Below, one piece after another: positions 1 through 6,286 of a stretch of DNA of 8,679 bases (within the stretch, counting starts at the first letter, position 1; every line of letters starts with the position of its first letter). The position numbers and the translations under genes are program-made. The DNA comes from Candidatus Latescibacterota bacterium (GTDB taxonomy: Bacteria > JAAXHH01 > JABIQT01): contig JABIQT010000490.1 of assembly GCA_018667995.1 (NCBI GenBank), forward strand, positions 1 through 8,679, in the 5' to 3' direction. Below the pieces are notes generated by a model. It worked only from the letters and a program-made list of their open reading frames with translations, ran no database searches and was not told where the DNA came from.

Positions 1-336
1 ATGCTGCCGATAAACAAGGCCCTGCGGGAGGTAATCGGCAATATGAATCTCAACAGAACTCACATATTCGAGTCGCGAATGATACCAGGACAACCCTGGG
101 GGCCTGATGGGGTTACTCATAAATTCAAAACTGAGATTAGGAAAGCAGGTCTTCCCGAATCCTATTCACTTCATTCACTTCGACACACTTACGCGACACA
201 CCTTCAGGAGAAGGGAGTACCTCGTGATATCGTGCAGAAGCTACTTGGGCACAGCTCGCCAGTCACCACAGGCATTTACGATCATTCTGAGGCACTTCAC
301 TTCAGAGAGTATGCGGACAAGGCGGATTTCGGATAG
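1..336 (+). CDS. Tyrosine recombinase (phage-type integrase), C-terminal catalytic part, cut by window edge
   Basis: Site-specific recombinase that would cut and rejoin DNA at attachment sites through a covalent phosphotyrosine. The visible 111 residues contain the second half of the catalytic domain: the HxLRH box (H58, R61 in HSLRHTYATHL), the LGHSS box (H84) and the nucleophile Y93 in TGIYDHS, followed by a short tail. The box I arginine and the N-terminal DNA-binding domains are absent because the gene begins before base 1; the ATG at base 1 is most likely an internal methionine, so this is a partial gene and not evidence of a pseudogene. It points toward the 3' end of tRNA-Pro(CGG), 158 bases away, and is followed by a strong terminator. 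This is the usual setting of an integrase of a tRNA-inserted prophage, island or integrative element lying to the left. Family assignment is firm; the type of element is unknown. Confidence 0.93.
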   Translation: MLPINKALREVIGNMNLNRTHIFESRMIPGQPWGPDGVTHKFKTEIRKAGLPESYSLHSLRHTYATHLQEKGVPRDIVQKLLGHSSPVTTGIYDHSEALHFREYADKADFG

Positions 337-367
337 ATTTGAATGGTACTACGGTAGGAAAATAGAG

Positions 368-405
368 AAGGGGTTCCGAGATGAATTCGGGCCCCTTTTT
401 CTTTA
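368..405 (+). terminator. Rho-independent terminator of the integrase gene
   Basis: Hairpin with an outer arm AAGGGG (368-373) pairing with CCCCTT (392-397) and an inner arm TCCGA (375-379) pairing with TCGGG (387-391, one T-G pair), with a single bulged T at 374. A T-rich run follows (396-400, then CTTT). It starts 32 bases after the integrase stop. The fold was drawn by eye. Confidence 0.8.
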
Positions 406-408
406 TCT

Positions 409-443
409 GGTCACCGGGATATTTTGGTCACCAGATGGTCACC
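409..443 (+). repeat. Three direct GGTCACC repeats between integrase and tRNA-Pro
   Basis: Exact GGTCACC copies lie at 409-415, 426-432 and 437-443, spaced 17 and 11 bases start to start and all in the same orientation. GGTCACC is not its own reverse complement, so these are true direct repeats. Short direct repeats beside an integrase gene and near a tRNA are typical of arm-type integrase binding sites; that role is inference. An imperfect outer pairing (CTGGT 407-411 with ACCAG 430-434) also exists. Confidence 0.6.
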
Positions 444-447
444 AAGC

Positions 448-475
448 AAAAACAGCGGCCCCAATTAGCCGCTGT
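448..475 (-). terminator. Rho-independent terminator of tRNA-Pro(CGG)
   Basis: A perfect 8-base-pair stem (ACAGCGGC 452-459 with GCCGCTGT 468-475) with an 8-base loop. Read on the minus strand it is followed directly by a run of five T (452-448). It starts 20 bases beyond the 3' end of tRNA-Pro(CGG) and so is well placed to end that transcript. It faces the integrase terminator across the repeats. Confidence 0.82.
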
Positions 476-494
476 AACTTACTGTAAATACTAG

Positions 495-568
495 TCGGGG
501 CGGGGAGATTTGAACTCCCGGCCTCCTGCTCCCGAAGCAGGCGCGCTACCGGGCTGCGCTACGCCCCG
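495..568 (-). tRNA. tRNA-Pro, anticodon CGG
   Basis: The 74-base minus-strand sequence folds into a complete cloverleaf. The acceptor stem is CGGGGCG with CGCCCCG, the D stem GCGC/GCGC, the anticodon stem CCTGC/GCAGG with loop TTCGGGA (anticodon CGG), the variable loop AGGCC, and the T stem GGGAG/CTCCC with loop TTCAAAT. The discriminator base is A. The 3' CCA is not encoded (CTA follows), so it must be added by the CCA enzyme. The C1-G72 pair and D-arm sequence fit bacterial proline tRNAs. It reads CCG codons. Its 3' end faces the integrase gene, which makes it the probable attachment site of that element. Confidence 0.97.
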
Positions 569-583
569 AATATCGAACGTCTT

Positions 584-612
584 AAGATATCTCGCACCCC
601 ATAGACTGTCAA
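584..612 (-). promoter_or_regulatory. Sigma-70-type promoter of tRNA-Pro(CGG)
   Basis: On the minus strand a perfect -35 TTGACA (607-612) and a -10 TATCTT (584-589) are separated by exactly 17 bases. The -10 ends 15 bases before the tRNA 5' end, giving a predicted leader of about 9 bases. It lies between the glycosyltransferase stop codon and the tRNA, so this tRNA can be expressed independently of that gene. Confidence 0.8.
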
Positions 613-626
613 GACCAATATAGCCA

Positions 627-1325
627 TCAGACGGGCTTGTCCGCTGGCTTCCCGGCCGACCAGAATAGGCTCCTGAAGACCAGCAAGACGAAACGCCAGG
701 TGTCGAGAAAAGGTCGGATAGCACTCCCGCCACCGGTGTAAATGGAGGCCACGGGGATCGCTCTGATTCGGACCCCGGCGAGAGCGCTCTTGATCAGCAG
801 TTCTGACTCAGCCTGAAACCGATCCGAAGTCAAACTGACCGATCTGAGCACGTCCGCAGAGACGTATCGGTAGCCCGATTGACTGTCCGTTACCGTCTGC
901 CCGGTCCTTAGAGATATGATAGATGACGTTAGTCGGTTGCTGAGGCGGCGCTGCCAGGGCATGCTTCCCGGATCCGACATGCGAGAACCGAGTACAACAC
1001 CGGCACTGTCCTCCTCTGCGGCCTGCAGCAGCGCCGGCAGATCGGAGCAGGCGTGCTGACCGTCGGCGTCCATGGTGACCACACCGTCGAATCCATTATC
1101 GAGAGCCCAACCGAAGCCGGTCTTGAGCGCGGCGCCCTTGCCACGATTGTCCGGATGGCGCAAGACTGAGACACCTAGGCTCTCCGCAAGACCGCCGGTG
1201 CCGTCCGTGGAGCCGTCATCCACCACCACGATATTGTCCGGAACAAAAAACATCCCGGCCTCGTGGAGAAGCCGGGATATCGTTGATGCGGCGTTGAAAG
1301 CCGGGATAATCAGGGCCACGTTCAT
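627..1325 (-). CDS. Glycosyltransferase family 2 (DPM1/polyprenyl-phosphate sugar transferase-like)
   Basis: A 232-residue single-domain GT-A enzyme expected to transfer a sugar from a nucleotide donor to a lipid or polyprenyl-phosphate acceptor at the inner face of the membrane; the actual sugar and acceptor cannot be read from sequence. The order of motifs is that of the dolichol-phosphate mannosyltransferase-like branch: N-terminal strand NVALIIPAFN (2-11), nucleotide-binding VVVDDGSTDGT (33-43), KGAALKTG (63-70), the metal-binding DxD in MDADGQH (D86, D88), then GSRM and a TDSQSGYRY segment, and a C-terminal IRPFLDTWRF stretch. No clear transmembrane helix or signal peptide is seen. The ATG is preceded by GGAG (1337-1340) at a long spacing of 11 bases. 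It starts 48 bases after tRNA-Pro(GGG), with no clear terminator between, so it may be read through from the tRNA promoter. It ends just before the promoter of tRNA-Pro(CGG). Confidence 0.9.
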   Translation of the reverse strand: MNVALIIPAFNAASTISRLLHEAGMFFVPDNIVVVDDGSTDGTGGLAESLGVSVLRHPDNRGKGAALKTGFGWALDNGFDGVVTMDADGQHACSDLPALLQAAEEDSAGVVLGSRMSDPGSMPWQRRLSNRLTSSIISLRTGQTVTDSQSGYRYVSADVLRSVSLTSDRFQAESELLIKSALAGVRIRAIPVASIYTGGGSAIRPFLDTWRFVLLVFRSLFWSAGKPADKPV

Positions 1326-1373
1326 GGCTGTCGATTCTCCACGGGCTGGTGTCGCCGAGAGATGTACTCAGAA

Positions 1374-1447
1374 TCGGGGCGACTGGATTTGAACCAGCGA
1401 CCACCAAACCCCCAGTTTGGTGCGCTACCGGGCTGCGCTACGCCCCG
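1374..1447 (-). tRNA. tRNA-Pro, anticodon GGG
   Basis: A 74-base minus-strand cloverleaf: acceptor CGGGGCG with CGCCCCG, D stem GCGC/GCGC, anticodon stem CCAAA/TTTGG with loop CTGGGGG (anticodon GGG), variable loop TGGTC, T stem GCTGG/CCAGT (one G-T pair) with loop TTCAAAT, and discriminator A. CCA is not encoded (TTC follows). It reads CCC and CCU codons. Its 5' half is identical to that of tRNA-Pro(CGG), but the anticodon arm, variable loop and T stem differ, so it is a separate isoacceptor and not an attachment-site duplicate. It lies just downstream of a MerR gene. Confidence 0.97.
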
Positions 1448-1462
1448 AAATCTTACAGCGCC

Positions 1463-1491
1463 AATCTAAGAACCGGCGTGCTTCAATGCAA
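1463..1491 (-). promoter_or_regulatory. Probable promoter of tRNA-Pro(GGG)
   Basis: On the minus strand a -35-like TTGCAT (1486-1491) and a -10-like TAGATT (1463-1468) are 17 bases apart. The -10 ends 15 bases before the tRNA 5' end, the same distance as in the promoter of tRNA-Pro(CGG), which supports the call although the boxes are weaker. It could also drive the downstream glycosyltransferase by read-through. Confidence 0.6.
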
Positions 1492-1492
1492 G

Positions 1493-1515
1493 AAAAAACT
1501 GTCCGATGTGAGGAC
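1493..1515 (-). terminator. Weak candidate terminator after the MerR gene
   Basis: On the minus strand a short GTCC/GGAC hairpin (1512-1515 with 1501-1504, 7-base loop) is followed by AG and six T (1498-1493). It begins 6 bases after the MerR stop codon. The stem has only four pairs, so termination may be partial, and some read-through into tRNA-Pro(GGG) is possible. Confidence 0.4.
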
Positions 1516-1520
1516 TCGTC

Positions 1521-1895
1521 TTACTCAAGCATATCCTTGATATCTGTGAGCTCTTTGCGCAAGTAATCCAGTAGATCTGGAGGTAAAGAAGCCAAATCGG
1601 ACGCAGGCGCTTTCTCCACGACCGAGGCTTTGGCTTTGGCCTTAGCCTTTCCAGCCTCCTGGATACGCTTCTTGGCGCCGTCGAGGGTATAACCTTCGTC
1701 ACGCGTCAGCTGTTTGATCTCGTGGATAAGCTGGATGTCTTTTTCCCGGTACATCCGATTTCCAGCGCGATTCTTCTTGGGCCGCAATTGCCCGAACTCA
1801 CGTTCCCAAAATCGAAGAACTGTGGCCTCGAGTTGCGTCAGCTCGGATACCTCGCTTATGGAATAATACAGCTTACCTGACGATCGGCCGTTCAT
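1521..1895 (-). CDS. MerR-family transcriptional regulator (small, MlrA-like DNA-binding domain)
   Basis: A 124-residue DNA-binding protein. A winged helix-turn-helix of the MerR type occupies about residues 9-76: YSISEVSELTQLEATVLRFW, then the wing with KKNRAGNRMY (40-49) and the second helix pair KDIQLIHEIKQL to TLDGAKKRI. It is followed by an Ala/Lys-rich linker (81-90) and a short C-terminal helix (106-124) that may serve dimerisation. There is no effector-binding domain and no metal-binding cysteine, so it is not a metal sensor of the classic MerR kind. AAAGGA (1902-1907) six bases before the ATG supports the start. It lies 36 bases after der on the same strand and just before tRNA-Pro(GGG). 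The order MerR then tRNA-Pro is well known in Proteobacteria, where ihfA and pheT usually precede; those genes are not here. Target genes are unknown. Confidence 0.88.
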   Translation of the reverse strand: MNGRSSGKLYYSISEVSELTQLEATVLRFWEREFGQLRPKKNRAGNRMYREKDIQLIHEIKQLTRDEGYTLDGAKKRIQEAGKAKAKAKASVVEKAPASDLASLPPDLLDYLRKELTDIKDMLE

Positions 1896-1931
1896 ACACT
1901 ATCCTTTGAATATAGCATGTGGCGAGACGCG

Positions 1932-3332
1932 TCAATCTCTGCGTTTTGCCTTCTCCTTGCCGCGGGGCTGAGGCTTGGGCCGAGTCGGCTCGACGGGAGG
2001 CGGTTCGTCCTTACCACCACGTCCCCGTATCAACACACGTAACGGGGTACCCTCAAAACCGAATACCTCGCGCAACTGGTTGGATAGATAGCGCCTGTAG
2101 GCCTCTGGCACCGAATCCGGATAGTTGGTGAAGAAGACAAATGTCGGGGGAGCCACGCTCGCCTGTGTCGCGTAGTAGATTCTGACATGTCGACCTTTGG
2201 AGGTTACGGGCGGTGGGTTGATTCCCACGATCCGTTCTACCGCTCTATTCAACTCACTGGTGCCCACACGGTGATTACGCATTTCCTGGGCATGACTCAC
2301 CTTCTGTATGAGTTGTGTGACACCCCGCTGCGTCACGGCGCTGACAAACATAATGGGGGCATATTCCGTAAACCTGAGCTTCGAACGTGTCTCGTCCCGG
2401 AAGGCATCTCCTGTGGTGGCGTCCGAGTCCACCAGATCCCACTTGTTGTAAGCCAGCACCAGAGCTTTGCCTGCTTCATCCACTTGTGAAACGATGCGCA
2501 TATCCTGAGTCGTAATTCCGTCCACTGCGTCGATGACCACGACACCCACGTCGCAGCGCTCGATGGCACGAACGGCACGCGTGAAACTATAGAATTCAAT
2601 GTCGCTATCAATGCGTGCACGCCTACGCAATCCTGCAGTATCTATCAAGACGTATGGCACGCCCTGACGCACGATCTTGGTGTCGATGGAGTCCCGTGTG
2701 GTACCCGCCACGTCAGACACGATTACGGTATCTTTGCCGACTATGGCGTTTACGAGCGATGATTTTCCCACGTTTGGCCGCCCCACAACTGCGATCTTGA
2801 TAGCGTCGTCTGAGGGAGGTTCGGGCTCACGTTGCGGAAGACGGTCGGCTACTGCGTCCAGCAGATCACCTGTGCCCCTGGCCTTAAGGGCCGATATCAA
2901 GAATGGATCTCCAAGACCGAGTGACGAAAACTCGTAGGCGTCTGCCTCTTGTCGCCCGCTGTCCACTTTGTTGGCCACAACCATGATGCGTTCATTGCCC
3001 GCGCGCCGTACGATGTCAGCGGCCTTATAATCCAGCGGCATGAGACCGGCACGGGCGTCGAGCACCAGGAGGATCAAGTCCGCTTCATTCACAGCCATAA
3101 ATGCCTGGCGTTCGATAGCCGATTCCATGGGCTCATCTGAATCGGGTACAAGTCCCCCCGTGTCCACAATAGTAAATCGGGTACCGTACCAGTCCGCGTC
3201 TGCATAGTGGCGGTCCCTGGTTATCCCGGGCGCGTTATCCACGATGGCGTCCAGCCGTCCAACGATCCGGTTGAACAGGACCGATTTACCCACGTTGGGC
3301 CGACCGATAATCGTTACAATGGGTTGTGCCAT
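1932..3332 (-). CDS. der: Ribosome-associated GTPase Der (EngA)
   Basis: Essential double-GTPase that helps mature the 50S ribosomal subunit in the cytoplasm. The 466 residues show the full Der plan: first G domain with GRPNVGKS (10-17), DTGG (57-60), NKVD (121-124) and an SA-type G5 (147-148); second G domain with GRPNVGKS (184-191), TTRD (211-214), DTAG (231-234) and NKWD (296-299); then the C-terminal KH-like domain (about 350-440) and a basic, proline-rich tail (PRPKPQPRGKEKAKRRD-like) that is common in this family. Length is within the usual range. The start is supported by GGAG (3343-3346), which overlaps the last codons and stop region of the DUF512 gene 7 bases upstream. This implies translational coupling. 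All key GTPase motifs are intact. Confidence 0.98.
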   Translation of the reverse strand: MAQPIVTIIGRPNVGKSVLFNRIVGRLDAIVDNAPGITRDRHYADADWYGTRFTIVDTGGLVPDSDEPMESAIERQAFMAVNEADLILLVLDARAGLMPLDYKAADIVRRAGNERIMVVANKVDSGRQEADAYEFSSLGLGDPFLISALKARGTGDLLDAVADRLPQREPEPPSDDAIKIAVVGRPNVGKSSLVNAIVGKDTVIVSDVAGTTRDSIDTKIVRQGVPYVLIDTAGLRRRARIDSDIEFYSFTRAVRAIERCDVGVVVIDAVDGITTQDMRIVSQVDEAGKALVLAYNKWDLVDSDATTGDAFRDETRSKLRFTEYAPIMFVSAVTQRGVTQLIQKVSHAQEMRNHRVGTSELNRAVERIVGINPPPVTSKGRHVRIYYATQASVAPPTFVFFTNYPDSVPEAYRRYLSNQLREVFGFEGTPLRVLIRGRGGKDEPPPVEPTRPKPQPRGKEKAKRRD

Positions 3333-3339
3333 ATCCGTA

Positions 3340-4635
3340 TTACTCCACAGTCAGAATTTCACACATCAGGACATCGGAAACCCGCTCAGGAAACAAGCGA
3401 ACCTCAGTGCCTACAGCTTCGCTGACAGCAGCCAGCGTCATATCATCAAGGAAAAGCCCATCATCATTTAATACGTTGGGCGGCAGGTAAACCAGGTCTG
3501 CCTGGTTCTGCCCTTCCAGCGCTCGTACAATATCGCCTCCGACGAGCAGTCCCGACACCGTGACTCCGGGGCCGAAAAACTGGTTCTGAACCACGACGAG
3601 ATCGACTTCAAAGTTTTCGATTTGATTGAGCGGCTCTGCCAGATGCTCGCGCACCACATCACCCGCCAGCGCGGCGGTAACCAATGTCAGTCGCAGCGGA
3701 GCCTCCAACCGATCCGGTAATTCTTGAACTTGCCGCTCCATGCTGGCAATAAATGCGCTAACCATACCCACGCCGTTCTCAATCACCGGACAGTCCTGAT
3801 ACTCCTCCTCCGATGGAAAAGGGGTGTCGGTCATGAGATACCACTCGTCCGACAGATACACGAGCGGCCGGCCCAGCTCGGTGCGCATATCGACCTGCCA
3901 CGCCTTTACCGTCTGGATCATCTCCCGGGCGTAGTCTACGGTCACGGGCTTAAGGGGATACAGTCCCTCGCGGTGCATGCTCAATCCAACAGGCACGATG
4001 GAGATTGATTCGACTATGGGAAACAGCGCCGCAAGATCGTCCACAGTCTGCCGCAACGCCGCTCCGTCATTCACTCCGGGACATAACACGATTTGTGTCT
4101 CGATCAGTATTTCAGCATCGGCCAGCTTATTCAGGATGGGCATGACGTCTTTCGCTTTGGGCGATCCAAGCATCATGCGGCGCAGTTCTGGATCCGTAGC
4201 GTGCACCGAGACATAGATGGGACTGAGACGCTGTACGATTATGCGGTCCAGATAGGCGTCCGTGGCAAAAGCCAGGGTCACGTAGTTCCCGAACAGGAAA
4301 GACAGGCGCACGTCCTCGTCCTGGAAATACACCGCCTTACGCATACCCGAAGGATTCTGGTGTATAAAGCAGAAGATACACTTGTTGGCACACGCCTGGA
4401 AGGGCGGTTCGATGAGATCCAGCCCAAGATCCTCTTCCGGATCTTTCTCAACATCTATGAGGACGCGATCACCATTCGCCTGCATCACATCGAGCTCCAG
4501 CTCTTCCTCTTGCGACCAGAAGTGGTAATCCAAAGAATCGCGCACCCGAGCCCCATTGATGTTCATGAGACGATCCCCGGGTTGGAGACCGATCTCATCG
4601 GCAATGCTGTCGGGTTCTACGGCCTGAATTTTCAT
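3340..4635 (-). CDS. DUF512 family protein: PDZ domain plus radical-SAM-like Fe-S core
   Basis: A 431-residue probable Fe-S protein of unknown substrate. An N-terminal PDZ-like domain (about 1-64) carries SIADEIGLQPGDRLMNING. A Cys cluster of the form CxxxCxxC follows (C82, C86, C89 in CANKCIFCFIHQ), as in radical-SAM enzymes, then the family signature PSGMRKAVYFQDEDVRLSF and FGNYVTL, and a barrel-like middle region with HATDPELRRMMLG. The C-terminal DUF512 region includes NQFFGPGVTVSGLLVGGD (about 351-368). The ATG lacks a clear ribosome-binding site but begins exactly at the PDZ domain as in relatives. It follows the transporter gene by 45 bases and precedes der by 7 bases. DUF512 proteins often neighbour der, notably in Firmicutes, which suggests a role linked to ribosome or translation quality, but this is inference. 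The reaction is not known to me. Confidence 0.93.
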   Translation of the reverse strand: MKIQAVEPDSIADEIGLQPGDRLMNINGARVRDSLDYHFWSQEEELELDVMQANGDRVLIDVEKDPEEDLGLDLIEPPFQACANKCIFCFIHQNPSGMRKAVYFQDEDVRLSFLFGNYVTLAFATDAYLDRIIVQRLSPIYVSVHATDPELRRMMLGSPKAKDVMPILNKLADAEILIETQIVLCPGVNDGAALRQTVDDLAALFPIVESISIVPVGLSMHREGLYPLKPVTVDYAREMIQTVKAWQVDMRTELGRPLVYLSDEWYLMTDTPFPSEEEYQDCPVIENGVGMVSAFIASMERQVQELPDRLEAPLRLTLVTAALAGDVVREHLAEPLNQIENFEVDLVVVQNQFFGPGVTVSGLLVGGDIVRALEGQNQADLVYLPPNVLNDDGLFLDDMTLAAVSEAVGTEVRLFPERVSDVLMCEILTVE

Positions 4636-4680
4636 AAATTGACTATCTGTTTAGTTTTAATGCTGCTGAATCTCAACGAG

Positions 4681-6087
4681 CTATTGCCGTCCGGTGTACA
4701 ACGATGACCGAAGGTACCAATCATAGCAGTCCTGGACCAGAATACTGCCGACGGCCGTCAATGGTACCGCTATGATCAATCCGATGAATCCGAAAAAGTG
4801 AAAGAAGACCAGCAAGGATAAGATCACCCACACCGGATGCAGCCCCACTTGTGACCCGACAATGCGCGGTGAGATAAACGACGCCTCGAGTACGTTTAGA
4901 GCAATGTAGATTGACAAAACCTTTACTACAGTCATGAAAGGGTCGGCATCGAAAAATGCCACGAGAATACCCAACACCAGGCTGACGATGAAGCCGAAGT
5001 AGGGTATGATATTCAACACGCCCGTCGCCAAACCCAGAATGAGGGCATAGTCGACTCCCACGGCCCAGAGGAGCAGCCAGGTTGCCGTACCCATGATACA
5101 CGCCACAGTGAGCTGTCCGCGAAGGTAGCGGGCGATTATGGTATCCAGATTGCGGACCAGTTTCTTGACAGGCTCCACATACGGTCGTGGCACCATGGAT
5201 TTCACATGGCCGATCAAGACATCAAAATCCTTCAGCAGATAAAACGTAACAAAGGGAATGGCGATCAATTCCAAGGCCCGGCCCAAGGTGTTAAATACGG
5301 TAGGCACTTCCTGCACTACGCTCACAAGAGTACCGAAGCCCTGCTGGATCAAATTCTGTCCCTGAGAAGCCAACTCATCGAACAGCGCCACGCGCAGGTT
5401 GTCCGTATCTCCAAGATCCAAAAGATCGGCCACATATCCAAGGACAGGCCCTTCTTCAAGCCAGGCGAGCAGGCGCGAGATGGAAACGGGCAGCCTGCGC
5501 ACCAGCTCCGACAGCTGGTCGAGCAGACCTGGAACGAAGAAGCGCGCGGCCAGGACAGTAAGTCCGATAAGCAGGACCAGAATGAAGCCCGCGGACAGTT
5601 CACGCGGGATCTTCCAGTCTTCCAGCCGTGACACCACAGGATTGAACAGATAGGCCAGAATGAAAGCGGCCACGAAAGGAAACAGGATCAGGCCCGTTTC
5701 CGATGCCAGCCAGATACCCGTGGCGAGGGCCGTCACCACCATCAAACGCACCACCATCGTATTCCGTCGATGGGGATATAACAGATAGAGCACCAGAGCT
5801 GCAAGCACAGGCGGTGCCATCACATCCCACACTTTGTATAGCAGGGCGCCCATCAGAGCGCCCCCGGCTATCAGCGGCCAGCCTTGAAAAAACGGCGACA
5901 GCGAGAGGCTGGATATGGTGCCGCTGGAGGAACCAGTGCCATCGGGCACATCCCCAGCTGGCGAGGCGGGCTGAGGATCCTGAGAAGCATCACGACCTGC
6001 GCCATCGTTGCCGCTACCACCCGAAATGCCGGTCCCGGGTTCCACATTTGGTGTGCTGGTGGTGCCCTCTGTTTCAACGTCACTCAC
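4681..6087 (-). CDS. AI-2E family transporter (PerM-like permease)
   Basis: Integral membrane protein of the family that includes TqsA, YdiK and PerM; members export small molecules or exchange ions, and the substrate here is unknown. Numbered from the GTG at 6087 (468 residues), a polar Gly/Ser/Asp/Pro-rich and probably disordered N-terminus (1-63) precedes an extra hydrophobic hairpin (about 71-106). Then come the canonical parts: FPFVAAFILAYLFNPVV (136-152), a hydrophobic helix near 165-185, the large soluble loop with YLLKDFD, RYLRGQLTV (320-328), GLATGVLNIIPYFG (352-365) and the terminal GSQVGLHPVWVILSLLVF helices. The start is uncertain. The frame is open to a TTG at 6123, which would add 12 residues. 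I prefer the GTG because a GGTG lies five bases upstream and a second possible promoter would leave the TTG almost no leader. It is the first gene of the minus-strand string ending with the MerR gene. Confidence 0.92.
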   Translation of the reverse strand: MSDVETEGTTSTPNVEPGTGISGGSGNDGAGRDASQDPQPASPAGDVPDGTGSSSGTISSLSLSPFFQGWPLIAGGALMGALLYKVWDVMAPPVLAALVLYLLYPHRRNTMVVRLMVVTALATGIWLASETGLILFPFVAAFILAYLFNPVVSRLEDWKIPRELSAGFILVLLIGLTVLAARFFVPGLLDQLSELVRRLPVSISRLLAWLEEGPVLGYVADLLDLGDTDNLRVALFDELASQGQNLIQQGFGTLVSVVQEVPTVFNTLGRALELIAIPFVTFYLLKDFDVLIGHVKSMVPRPYVEPVKKLVRNLDTIIARYLRGQLTVACIMGTATWLLLWAVGVDYALILGLATGVLNIIPYFGFIVSLVLGILVAFFDADPFMTVVKVLSIYIALNVLEASFISPRIVGSQVGLHPVWVILSLLVFFHFFGFIGLIIAVPLTAVGSILVQDCYDWYLRSSLYTGRQ

Positions 6088-6140
6088 GCATGCACCACAA
6101 TTCCCATAACGCCTTGATGGCAATGACCGTAGTAGACCTT

Positions 6141-6169
6141 ACTATAACCATGAATGGAAGTAATGTGCA
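6141..6169 (-). promoter_or_regulatory. Possible second promoter for the transporter operon
   Basis: On the minus strand TGCACA (6164-6169) and TATAGT (6141-6146) are 17 bases apart, 4/6 and 5/6 matches to consensus. Transcription would start near 6134, too close for the TTG start at 6123 but suitable for the GTG at 6087. Weaker than the upstream candidate. Confidence 0.35.
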
Positions 6170-6191
6170 GTAAGGAGTTGAGACCGTGGCG

Positions 6192-6220
6192 AATATGGCA
6201 AAAAAGGCCCCGAATGTCAA
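6192..6220 (-). promoter_or_regulatory. Main candidate promoter of the transporter-DUF512-der-merR string
   Basis: On the minus strand a perfect -35 TTGACA (6215-6220) and a -10 CATATT (6192-6197, 4/6) are separated by 17 bases. The spacer contains a run of six T. The predicted start near 6185 leaves a leader of about 100 bases before the GTG of the transporter. No other equally good promoter was seen before the following genes, so it may serve the whole string. Confidence 0.65.
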
Positions 6221-6286
6221 GCAATTTGAATGACTTCTGCAGTAGGAACCAGAGCCCCTTACACGGGAGAATGTGCCAGTTTTCGC

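Noticed and set aside
491-733. Minus-strand frame whose product ends in a GVAQPGSAPASGAGGREFKSPRPD-like tail
   Set aside because: The tail is the translation of tRNA-Pro(CGG) itself, a well-known false protein made from tRNA genes; the rest is a shadow of the glycosyltransferase and the tRNA promoter.
1216-1407. Minus-strand frame starting MVVAGSNPVAP
   Set aside because: The start is translated tRNA-Pro(GGG) sequence; the remainder overlaps the glycosyltransferase in another frame.
495-1447. The two tRNA-Pro genes as attL and attR of a small element carrying the glycosyltransferase
   Set aside because: They have different anticodons, variable loops and T stems. Identity is confined to the 5' half and acceptor stem, whereas an attachment duplication would copy the 3' part.
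1909-1935. TTGACG and TATATT ahead of the MerR gene as a promoter
   Set aside because: The spacer is only 15 bases and the transcript would begin so close to the ATG that the AAAGGA ribosome-binding site would be lost; co-transcription with der is simpler.
4093-4707. A 204-codon open frame on the plus strand
   Set aside because: It lies wholly opposite the DUF512 gene and transporter end, has no recognisable domain or ribosome-binding site, and the minus-strand proteins are unmistakable.
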